DNA of 64,000 nucleotides from Pogostemon cablin. Lineage: Eukaryota; Streptophyta; Magnoliopsida; Lamiales; Lamiaceae. The notes beneath the pieces were generated by a model. The model ran no database searches, was not told the origin of the DNA, and worked only from the letters and a program-made list of their open reading frames with translations. Position numbers and translations under genes: made by a program. The stretch is from contig CM042987.1 of the NCBI GenBank assembly GCA_023678885.1, positions 26,374,927 through 26,438,926 of the forward strand, in the 5' to 3' direction. Shown here one piece after another: positions 12,701 to 24,700 of the stretch (position 1 is the stretch's first letter; every line of letters begins with the position of its first letter).

Positions 12701-15700
12701 AGAGGTAGCTACTTTTTTCCATTTCTTAACTTGTCTTTCTTCCTTTCAACTTTGGCAATCACAAGCACTAATCATTAACTTTCCTTATTTTGAGCTTCTT
12801 TTGATTCATGCTTCCTTCTTTGGACTTTTAAGTACTTAAGCATATTGTTGGTACTTTGCTCTTTTTCTTATTTTATGGTTGCATGTCCATTCTTTGCTTG
12901 TGCTCTTTTCATCCTTTTTCTTGCTTATTTACCATTTTCTTTTCTTCTGTTGTTATTCAATTTATCCTTTCTAGCTACCACCTCCTTAATCACTCACACA
13001 AAGGGTATATATATAAGGTTTTAAGTGGGTAATCATGGCTTGTAATGTGCTAAATTCACAAGAAATAGGCTTATAGGCTCAAAGTGGTTGACTAGGGATG
13101 ATGTTCAAGATCGAGAAATATATGGTAATAACTTCAAATAACAAGGATGGCCTTAGATCATGTCATTAACCTCCACTATTTAGGCTCGTTCCTATAGTCC
13201 TTGAGCAAGTTCTAGCTTATCAAAAATAACCGATCCACTCATGAAGAAATACCATGTATGCACGGTTGAGGCTCAAACTCTCACAAGCTTATGCATTAAA
13301 CCTTAAGGAACTTATTACACAACATTCATCTCAAAATTGAACAATTTAAGTAAAACATGTCACAATTTGAAAGTGTAGAGATTCTTAATCATAAATTGTC
13401 ATCACTTATCACAACAACATGTCATCACTCCCATTCAAAAGCGACTCACAACATCCCAAAAACAAACCACCAAACATCCCAAAACAAAATGAAAGATACA
13501 CACAATACATAAAAATAAGGACTCAACAACCAAGACACAACAAAAACATATAACATGCAAAAATACAAATTACATCCATCCATAAGAAAATTAAGCACAC
13601 ATTCATCCCCATCTTTGATTGAAAATTGAAATCCTAAATTATGAAAGTAAACCTCCCACAAACATAATAAATGAAGTAGCATGCTAATCACAACAATCCA
13701 AATCAAAATCACTTCATGTCAAGCAATTAAAAGTTATAAGGTGTAAAGTACTCCCTCAATAGGCATTTGGTAGTGGAAAGCGTTAGCTCCGAGCTCCATT
13801 CATGTTTCCAATACCTTTCATTCATGCTCAAACACTCACAAAACACTATTAGCTCAACAATGTCATTAAAAATTATGGACTATCATGCACTTCAACACAA
13901 CCAATCGGACCAAAATCCTATCCAAACTCATGAGAATTTTTTTTAAAAATTGACCCAATTTTACAAGAATCATAATTCAAGTGGTGAGTCACACCACACA
14001 CTCTCCCCCAAACCTAAATCAAAAGAAGAGTTGAGAATTAAGTTTGCAAAAAGTGGTGGGACTTACCCTTGTAGTTTCCATCAACGATCTTCTTGTAGAA
14101 AAGTATATGCATCCAAACGAATCAAGTTATCTCCACCACGCACTAGTCCCCCCAAACTTAACTCGAGACAAGAGTCGAGAATTAAGTTTGCAACAAATAG
14201 TGTGATATCCATACTCGAATTCATGAAGCACTTCTCTTTTTTTTCAATGTGCATTTTTCTCTATGAGCACAATCCACATACAAGCCAAAAATGCAAAACA
14301 ACAACAAATCCACAATCTTTATTGAAAACACTAAATAAAGGAATAAAGATAATAATGGGTTGCCTCCCATTAAGCGCTGAGTTTAACGTCTTCAAGCTAG
14401 ATGGAGTGCAAGATCATGGAACCAAAGAGCGATCCTTCACTAGTTCTTCCCTCATCTTTACTTTGAGAAATTGTTTGGCTCTTTTCTTTTCCATCAACAT
14501 GATTTCTCCATTCTTGCTCATAATCATCAAATCATCCAGAAGAATTGTGGATGAAAATGCTTCGTCTCCATAAGGCCAATGAAATTCTCCTTTATCAACC
14601 TTCCATTCGATGTCCGAGTCCTCATCCCTACAAATATCAGGCAAAGACAAGTTAAGATTAAAATCTTCAATATAATCATGGAAAAGAGAATTAGAAGATT
14701 TAAAAAAGTAAGAATTTTCAAATCCATGAAGATCATCCGGAAGTATGATTGGAGGCTTGAGGTAGGATTCATCTTTCTTTCTTGCTTTGTTACATGAAAA
14801 TGTAACATTCTTCGTATTTGAACTCAAAGAAAGTTCTCCTCTTTCCACATCAATATGAGCCTTTTCCGTGGCTAAGAATGGTCTTCCCAAGATCATAGGT
14901 GTTTGAGGATCAACTTTCATCTCCAAGAAGACAAAATCTACCGGAAAAGTCAACTTCTTCACTTCAATCACTACATCCTCCACCACCCCTAAGGGCTTAA
15001 TAGTTGATCCATCCGCCACTTGAAGGCATGTAGTGGTAGGCTTGAGCTCTCCAATATCCAATTCCTCAAAGGGAGAATGAGGCATAACATTCACACTAGC
15101 TCCCAAGTCACACAATGCATTAACAACCTTCTTTCCTTCAACTTCACAAGGGATAATAAACTTTCCCGGATCACCAACTTTCATAGAAGGCTCCTCATGC
15201 AATGGTTCATTTTTTTCAACTAGCTTTGCTTTCTTTCTCTCCTCATATTTCTTCTTCAAAGTTTCAACAAACTTTTGAAATTCCTCCATCTTTTCTTTTT
15301 TAATAAATCTTTGAGGGTAAGGAATTGGATAAGGAGTAATTGGAATTTCCCAATAATCACGTTCATATTCTTCTTCTTTTTCCTTTTCCTCCTTTGCCTT
15401 TTTCCACTTAGGTACATGCTCTTCTTTCCATTTCTTCCTCTTTTCTTCTAACTCAATCTCTACTCTTTTTGCTTCTTCTTTCTTTTTATCCACCTTACAA
15501 TCCACAAACCCTTCTTCAACCAATCTATCCTCTTTCACCTTTATGCACATGCAATGCTCTTTTGGATTTATTTCCGTGGTAGATGGAAATTTTCCTTGTT
15601 AGTGTTGGGATCCCACGGAAGAAGCAATTTGCTCCATTTGATACTCAAAATCTCTCATCCTATTCTCGGATTTCTTTTCGTTTTCCTCCATTCTAGCCTC

Positions 15701-18700
15701 AAGCTTAGCCTCCATCTTTTCCATTTGAGATTCAAGCTTAGCATCTCTCTTTTCCATATAAGTCCGTGTATCTTTCATGAATCCTAGCAATGTCTCTTCC
15801 AATGATGATTTACCTTCTCCATTGGGGGCGGCTTAGCACTCGGATCCAATTCTTGAGGAAGTGCCACGGTGACTTGAGTATTGGAGTAAGAAAGATTTTC
15901 ATGTTTCCTCGGAGCTTGATAATTTCCTCCACTAGATTGATTAAAATTATTCCTCCGAGCTTGCCCTTGATATCCTCCTTGAAAATTACCTTGGTTAGAA
16001 GGATAATTACCTTAGAAATTCTCTTGATGTTGGAAATTCCCTTGGTAATTTTTTCTATCTAAATAGGCAACATCCTTTATACTTTGCATAACATTGCTCT
16101 CATCATTCAACTTAACACTTGTACTTCCCTTGACTCACTCCTTGAGTGATCAAATTCAATTGCTTTATTAAAGCATGGATGCCCTCATTAAATTCTTTCA
16201 TTCCTTCACTTTGAAACACATCACTCTTCACTTTATTAACACTTTCCACTTGAGCTACCTTTCCGAATGCATAACCTCCCATTACTCTCTCGGAAGGCCA
16301 TTGATAAGCATTCATTGCAATATCTTCAAAATTTTATATAGCTTTCATAGTATCCACTCCAAATATAGACCCTCCGGATGAGGCATCTACATGCATCTGA
16401 TTTTGTTGACTCAACCCTTGATAAAAGAAAGTCACTTGTTGATTCTCATGAAAATCATGTTGAGGACACTTTCGTAGCATCTCTTTGTAGTGTTTCCATG
16501 CTTTATAAAAACTTTCATCCGGAAGTTGCCTAAATTGAGTGATAAGGCTTTTCAATTGGAGAGCCTTCGAAGGGGGAAAGTACTTGTTTATGAACCTTTG
16601 CTCAAGATCTTCCCATGTATTACAACTTCCCAATGGAATTGTATTGTACAATGCTTTAGCCTTGTCTCTTAAAGAAAAAGAGAACAACCTCATTTGAATA
16701 GCATCTTCTGATACTTCATTCATCTTGACGGTATTTGCAACCTCCAAGAAAGTAGCTAGATGAGCGTTCGGGTCTTCAAGAGGACCTCCCCCAAACATAT
16801 TTTCTTTGACTATGTTGATCAATCCGGTTTAATTTCAAAATTATTGGCTTGAACCGGAGGAACCATATTGTGCACGACTCTCGGTTGGAAGTAATCCCGA
16901 ATTACTCTAGGCCTTGGCCTCTCTTGAGGTATTTGCACATTTCCTTGCATAGCTTGGTTATTGAATATATTAACCATCTCTTGGACATTTCTACAAACAT
17001 GTGGTTGTACCTCTTGTTGTTGGAGTATCCTTTGAGCTTCTTGATTGCAAGCAATTGCATATACTCTTGATTTTGAGCAATGAAATTTCTAAACATCTCC
17101 GCTTGATTCTCTTGCCCTCCTTCTTGTACCCCCCTTTGATCTTGTAATGGATCTTGGGGTGGGTTATGATTAACATTATCTCCATATTGATTCTTCATTT
17201 TTGTTCCTTTTCTAGCTTTCCGTCTCTCTTGTTTCCTTTGTCGTGCGGTCTTTTCTATCTCCAAATTCAAAGGAATAATCGATTGATTTCCCTTTGATCT
17301 TGTGATCATAAAACACCTACGAAAATTCAAAGAGTGAGACCACAAATAAAAATAGTAAATAAAATAAAATAAAAAGTATCCTTATCAAGAACAACTAAAA
17401 CAATAACACAGTAGTCTACTAATCCGTTAAACTCCCCTTTGGCAACGATGCCAATTTCTTGTTTGAATATTTTATACTTACGAGCAAGAATACTCGATCG
17501 TTGTAGTAGTATATCCCAAGAAATAAAATTATCGAATCAACAGGGAGTTAAGTTTGGATTAGTAAAATACGTGAGCTCATGTTTATGTCACTTTTGTAAG
17601 GATGATTGGGGTTTTGAGTTTGAAATTATCAACTAAAGCAAGTAGCAAGTAAATAAAATAGCAACTAAGAGAAATGACAAGTAATATGATTAACGAGAAA
17701 AGAGAATAGGTGCTAAAGTTCAAGTATGAAAAAACATGGGATTAGAAACATCCAAGCACATTCAATTCACATTATCATGCAAAGGAAATTCAACTCAATT
17801 GATGTAGATTAAGGATGATCACGAATATATTCTAAGCTCCCTTTCGGGTTACAAAAGTTGTAGATCCACTTGAGACTCCCAAAAGCACTTAAGATTAAAA
17901 CCCAACATTAACCTCTTCTATCTAGGTACTAATTAACTCTCAACTCTCCCTTAGAAGGTACTAATTAGAATTAACTCTCCCTTTTTGTGTACTATAACTA
18001 ACGAATAGATTGGTTCCTCTCATCGAATTCAAATATCCTTTCGGTCAAACCCAAACTCGATGTCTACTCATGCCTTTCTAATACTTAAGAGGGTCGTTTC
18101 TGTCTCACTCCAAGCAATATACACATGAACATTATAATAGCACTTAATTATCATCAATCATCCATTGATCAACAATCCATTAAACCAATAATCATTCATG
18201 AATAACAAACCATGCCATCACAACATCAAATCAATTAAAGCCCATGAATAGAAACCAATATCAATTAAGTCAAAAACCAATTTAATCCACATAATAATAT
18301 AAACCTAATGTGCTCTTCATATTCCTAATCCCACTAGAGGGATTAGCCTAACATGATAATGGTAACAAAATACATGAATGATTCATTACACATATCCATA
18401 GTCATAGATCCAAATGAAAAACAAAAGAGATGTAAATCTTCCCTAACAATTCCTTGTAGAGAATCTTCAACACTCATTGATCTCCACCTCTAGCTCTTGA
18501 ATTCTTGAGGTCTTTAACACCCACATGAAAGGGATGAAGAATGGATGAAGATGATGGTATAAAATAGAAGAAATGGTGTGTGATCTATGTGTATGAGTGA
18601 AACCCTTGTGTGGAATATCTAATCTCCCTTCAAATGTTGAACTTGAGGCTATTTATACCCTCTCTAAGTTGGGCCAAGAATTTAATATTAAATGGGCTTT

Positions 18701-21700
18701 TTACACACACTTACACACATTGGCAGGTGAAAATCCAGATTTTTGGCCCAAAATGACCTTACTCGAGTTGGCCTTCCCAACTCGAGTTAGCAACACGAGT
18801 CGAGTTACTTGTAATATAACTCGAGCTAACATAGCTCGACTCGTGTTGGCTACTTATGCACTTGCCTATTCAGTCGTGTTGCGAGGCTCTGAAACTGGAA
18901 ATCCTTCGGAAAGTAGCCGATTCGAGCTGGCAACTCGAGTTGTAATTTGCAAGTTGAGTTTGCTCACTGTACAAACTTTGGTCGCTGCTCTGCTCCTTAC
19001 TCGACTCGAGTTGCAAGTCGAATTGGACCTTGCAATTCGAGTAAGCTCTCTAGATGATTTATGGACCCTAACTCGACTCGAGTTGGTAACTCGAGTTGGG
19101 TCTCTCAAGTTGTGTTGAGCTACTAAACAATTTTGGACGTTTTCAGGCCCAACTCGAGTTGGCTTTAACTCGTGTTCACAACTCGAGTTGCACCTTGCAA
19201 CTCGAGTTGGGTCCCGGTGGCCCTGTTTCTTACTCGTTTCAGCTCCCGTTCTATTTTTACCTATTTTCAACATATTTAGGCTCATTCACACACATTTTCA
19301 TGAAAACACATAACATAACCAAATAACACATGAAATACGGATAAAATAATACGAAAAGACATGCAAAAAGACACTAAAATCTAGGTAAAAATAGCGACGA
19401 TCAGACGTATGCTGACATATAATTAATTGTCAAGTTAACTTCCTACGTGGAATTTTTAAAATATTAATTAAATAAATTTTGAGTCAACCAAATAATTAGT
19501 AAGAGAAAGAAGGGCAGATTCATCGTCTCCTTATTCAAACGCCGAAGCACGAAGAAATTCATCGAAATTCCGAAATGAATCCATGGATTATGCGTAAAAC
19601 AATCTGCAGAAAATTTCTCATATTTATTGACTTCTTCATCGTTAGAATGTTTATATGGATAATTATGTTCAAGGTTCCCTCCATCTTTCTCAAATCTGTG
19701 ATTATATAAGAAACAAGAATGTAGAGTCAAATAAATTATTTGTTGCAGTGTCGGATTCTATTTTTGTTGCCAAGAAATATTGTAGCACTGGATAGAAAAT
19801 TTACAACTAATAATACGAAAGTCGGAAACAATTCAAGATTATTTTCTTTTCTTTATATATCATACGATTTGAGTTGAAATATGTTTTAACTCTCATTCTT
19901 CTTTTTGATTTGGTGTCAAAATTGATGGTTGGTGTGGATGCAGAGATTGATAATGAATTTAGGAAACATTAGGTATTGATTTAGACTGTAGAGACATTAT
20001 GTTCCAAACTAATGCCTATGAGGTGTTTGATAAAATATCTACTACATATCCAATTGCATTTATCGTTCTTTAAGTTCTTCTTATGTATTAAGGGAGTCTT
20101 TGGCGAAGACTGAAGTAATTCTGACTGATAATACTCGTCAATCAACGTTAAAGAAAAAAACATAATTTCAAAGAGACTAGTAATGAAAGGGAAGAAAAGA
20201 GAATAATATTGAACTGATATCATAATTATCTTAAAATTATTTTTAATTTATATCTTAAATATGATTTGGATGCCACATGGAAAATTAACTCACGCATAAC
20301 CTTCTGTCAAAAGATTGGTTAACGGTGTTAGCATTGTGAGCCTTAAATTGATGGTTTTAAATTAATTAGGCCCCTTATAGATAAAAAATATAATTCAAGC
20401 CTTAAACTGATAGTTAATATATATTACGGCCCTGAATTGAAAAAAGTCCTTTAAAATAATCATGAAACAAGTGATATCAGATGGGGTAATTAATGCTATG
20501 CATTTAGCTTATGGTTATAATTTAACACAGAATTTTAATTATGATATAGTTAGATAAAAACATATGATCACCACTCCTAGATAGGTATATATAAATAAAA
20601 TTTTGGTTGTAAGGTTACATTTTAATATATTTCTTGTTATACGCATTAGATGAATGACACGCGTGTAGGTTGGGAAATCTCCACTTTCTCTTTAGGATTG
20701 ATACTTTCCTTTAAAATTTTTTATTATATCACATAATAATCATCCAACAATTTACAATAAAAAATATATAACTTCATAATGTAACAAGCCGATGGATATC
20801 ATATAAGTAGAGGCATATTCAGAGGGGCATGTGGGGGTATAATTATACCCTCAAATTGAAAAAATATCAGTTATTATACATAATTAATGAAGAGGATTAT
20901 ATTTTATTCTTAATTGTATTCCTTTTGATTAGTAAGAATATTACTTTTTCATTGCAAGAGCCGGTTGAAAGCTCAAAGGTATTAATAGAGTTGTTCAAGA
21001 AATATGAGCGAGGCCCGTAGGGCTGACCTAATTAGCCCTAAAAAAAAAGGAATTATAGCCGTGTTTTTCCAACTTGTTTGAAATCGAGCCAATCGGGCTG
21101 GTATGTAAGGTTGAAACTTAAACTCTTGTATTTATTTATTTATTTTGCCTATCTCATTGTTCCCTTTTGACTTCTATCTTACATTCTCATTCTTCTTCTC
21201 TTAACACAATGTATCATTTCCCCCTTCTGTCTTCTCTTTCCTCGTGTTTTCTCTTTCACTCTCCCTCTCACTCTATACAATAGTACGTTTTTATGAATAT
21301 ATTAATTTTAATCCTCTCAAATTTCCTTCTATTTTTTCACTCGCTCTATATAAAAAAAATTGTAATCTTTAAATAAAATATAAATTAATTTTAATTATCA
21401 TAAACTTCATTTAAAATGATACTTCATCTGTCCCGTCGAAAGGTCCTCATATTAATATATTGAGTGTTTCATTCAAAGGTTTTTATTTTTCCTAAAAAGA
21501 GCCCACCACTACACATCACATCCCTCTAATACAACTATCCAATACATATAAAATAATAATACTTCTTCTCTTAACACAATGTGTCTTCCCTCATCCATCT
21601 TTTTCACCATGATAATTTCTCTCACACCTTTTCATTTTCCCCTTCTATCTTCTAGTTCCTCGTGTTTTCTCTTTCTCTCTCCCTCTCCCTCTCACTCTAT

Positions 21701-24700
21701 ACAATAGTACGTTTTTATGAATATATTAATTTTAATCCTCTCAAATTTCCTTCTGTTTTTTCACTCGCTCTATATAAAAAAATTGTAATCTTTAAATAAA
21801 ATATAAATTAATTTTAATTATCACAAACTTCATTTAAAATGATACTTCCTCCGTCACATCGAAAGGTCTTCATTTTATTATATTGGGCGTCTCATTTAAA
21901 GATTTTTATTTTTTCATTTTAGTAAAAAGGGCCCCATCAATACTCATCACATCCCTCTAATACAACTATCCAATATAAAATAATAATACTTCTTAATGCA
22001 CGTGCAAAAAGTAAATGACCACCTTTGCCAGGACAGAGGGAGTATTACTTTTTAATAAAAAAATTTTGTGCATTAATTTTACTAATGGTTTTTCATTCTA
22101 AAGAATTGATTAATTAATTTAATCTTTAAATTTGTATTTATAACTTTTTGTACTCCCTCCGTCCGCCACAAACATATACATTTATTTTTTGCACATGGAT
22201 TATGGAGTATTATTATTTAATATGTAGTAGATAGTTGTAGTAGTGGAGTGTGTGGGTCCCATATATTAAATGTATTAGTGATATGTGTGGGTCTCATGTG
22301 TTTAAAAAGGAAAATGTATACTTTTGGTGCGGACGTCCAAAATAACAAAACGTATACCTTTCCGGCGGACGGAGGGAGTAATTTTTATTGTATAGCCCAT
22401 AGAGCTGATCCATTTAGCCCGAAGCCCGTTAAGATTAGAATTAGGTTCACCTTTTAGTGACCTATTTAAACATGCTCGATTAGACCGAAGTACTCCGTTA
22501 ATATGAAGGCCCTAATGGGTTAGGGCTGTAATGTTTACTAAGATTTAAAAAAAATTCAAGGATATTAGTTTTTTTATGTTAAAAAGGGTAATTACATTTA
22601 AGGAACAGCAAATGGGATCACCTATTCCATTTATTAAATTATTGTCATATGTTATAATTAATGTCCAAAATTCACCACATACTCCAAGGGTTTAATGGTC
22701 ATTTGTAGGGTATAGTTTTTTTATATTGTGAAACACCAAATGTGAAATAGATAATTCAATCCGAATTAACAGGGTATTTTTATGGAGGAGAATTTAAAGT
22801 GAAATTGAAAAGGCTAATTATCCGTGCACCCACTTTTAGAAATATGTACACTTATGAATAAAAATGTACTCCCTCCGTCCAATAATATTTTCACGTTTAC
22901 TGTTCCACGTTGTTTAAGAAAAGTTGCATTTTTTTACCAACTTTATTGACTTTGGATGGTATTATAGTATTTTTAAGTAATAATAAAGTATAAAGTAATG
23001 ATAAGTGTGTGTGAAAAAGGAGTGACAAATTTAAAATTAAAATAACTTTTGAGGTTGTTAGATAAAGTGATATTTTTTTTTTTGGAGTGTGAAAGGTTTT
23101 GTGGGACAAACAAATGAAGAAAGTGTGAAAGGTTTTATGGGACAGAGGGAGTATAAAATAAATAATGAATAAAAATGTATACACTTTGCTAGCGAATTTT
23201 CTGTTAGCCTAAAAAAACTATACAATTATTAAAAAATATGTATACACTATTGAATAAAAATTTATGTACATATGGGTGCAAGCTTGCATCCAAGTGCACC
23301 GGATATCAATTGAAAAAGGGTGTTGATGGTTTCAGTAATACTAGCATACAGCAGAACAAAACCCTACTTCTATGCATACTATGTGCTCCATACTCTTGTT
23401 ACCATCACTGGCAAAGGAAGTGTGCAGTTTCTTGCTCTTGCATACGTGGTACGTTTTTTTTTTATTTTATTTATTTACTCCATCATCAACATGATTAATG
23501 ATAATCCTCAATATTAATAATAGTGATATATGGTTGATTTTTACATAAATGAAGGCAGATAAAGTGGAAGAGAGCAAACGAGGTTCAATTTTTGGGATAT
23601 TGTTAGGTGTTGCATCTTCTTCCTTCCTCTTCGGCAACCTCTCTGCTCGTTTTCTCTCCATTCCCAACACATTTCTAGTAATACTTTCCTCTTGCCTTAT
23701 TTTTAGTTTCATAAACACTTGTATGAGACGTATCACACTACAAAAAAAAAAAAACCTCTTCTTAGCAATGAAATTTAATCAATTAGTAATTAATCAACAA
23801 AATTTACATTTTTTTAGCAACGGAAAACCTACAGATTTTCTTATGTTTTTACCAACGGAACCTCTTCTTAGCAATGAAATTTAATCAATTAGTAATTAAT
23901 CAACAAAATTTATATTTTTTTTAGCAACGGAAAACCTACAGATTTTCTTATGTTTTTACCAACGGAATCATTATGTAAATTACTAAGGAAATATTATCTA
24001 CATATTATAAATGAAATTATTTACTAATAGAATCGAAAACGTCGCTAAAAATATTAGTAAAAAACAGTTTTTTTGTGGTGTCACGAAATTAGGAAGAGAT
24101 AATATTTTAATAAAAAAATGATAGTTGATTCATGAGAAGTGATAACCTCAGTAAACTATTTCATAACAATTCATAGTGTAAATGAAAACTTATACATACC
24201 ATCTGTAATGAAAATTGATAACTATTAAATAAGAAATGATTCAACGGTGTTACCGTGAGATGATCTGCTCTCTCATTTTTGTTTCGATTCTGTTTTTGAA
24301 AGTAGGTCTTCAGAACAAAATTTTGAAAATTCTAAACCTAGCACACATTATTGAGTTGCTTGAGTAATAGTTTGAGATCCATTCTTTGATCTCTAAGTTA
24401 AGCTTAGGAGGCTCATCGATTATCCTATTAGTGACCGAAAATCCGGGTGGAGGATTGATGCAGAGTGTTGCTTGTGTTTCCTTATAAGAAATGCTCATGA
24501 TTTCTATATCCATTGTGGATTATAATAACGATTAGACTGTCGTGCTCGAGTGCACAGGATATCATCTCATTATTTTTTCCATATAAAGTTAGATTAATGC
24601 GTTGCTTCCATGAAACTATAATAAATTTTACTTATTTGGCTATTTCCATAGGTTGCTACAGCCGTGTCTTTAATAGCATTGGTGTACATGAGAGCGTTTC

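Larger units (their letters stand above)
8913..19403 (-). mobile_element. non-autonomous Athila-clade LTR retrotransposon (gag + protease only)
   Basis: A complete element on the minus strand, flanked by the perfect 5-bp repeat gacgt (8908-8912 and 19404-19408). The LTRs run from tgtttgaatatttt to agcgacgatca on the plus strand. Next to the right (5') LTR lies a primer site related to the tRNA-Asp complement (minus strand TGGCATCGTTGCC). Next to the left (3') LTR lies a polypurine tract (minus strand aagtttgggaggtt). The 5.2-kb interior encodes gag and an aspartic protease but no reverse transcriptase, RNase H or integrase, so it depended on a relative in trans. It sits in intron 2, antisense to the host gene. 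Confidence 0.92.
8755..20470. mobile_element. long-TIR element (probable MULE), split by the Athila-clade insertion
   Basis: The sequence left of the retrotransposon (about 8755-8912, continuing at 19409-19450 once the insertion is removed) matches the reverse complement of about 20255-20470 over some 200 bp. A shared run is ggggcctaattaatt, followed by aaggct, gctaac.gcgttaa-type and cctacgtggaa / ttccatgtggca segments. The ends and target duplication could not be fixed. The interior (19460-20250) shows no recognisable protein. Long TIRs fit a Mutator-like element, but this assignment is an inference. Confidence 0.45.
8605..23335 (+). other. intron 2 of the transporter gene (14.7 kb, TE-filled)
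   Basis: Donor gtatgt after the partial codon G and acceptor tttcag before TAATACTAGC restore the valine codon and the reading frame (phase 1). Nearly all of its length is mobile DNA: a long-TIR element, the Athila-clade retrotransposon 8913-19403, a tandem duplication and Stowaway-type MITEs. It is two orders of magnitude longer than most other introns of the gene, several of which are 90-400 nt. Confidence 0.85.

Noticed and set aside
19464..20223. Two minus-strand frames (88 and 80 codons) in the interior of the long-TIR element
   Set aside because: No motif, no splice context and AT-rich composition; not distinguishable from chance.
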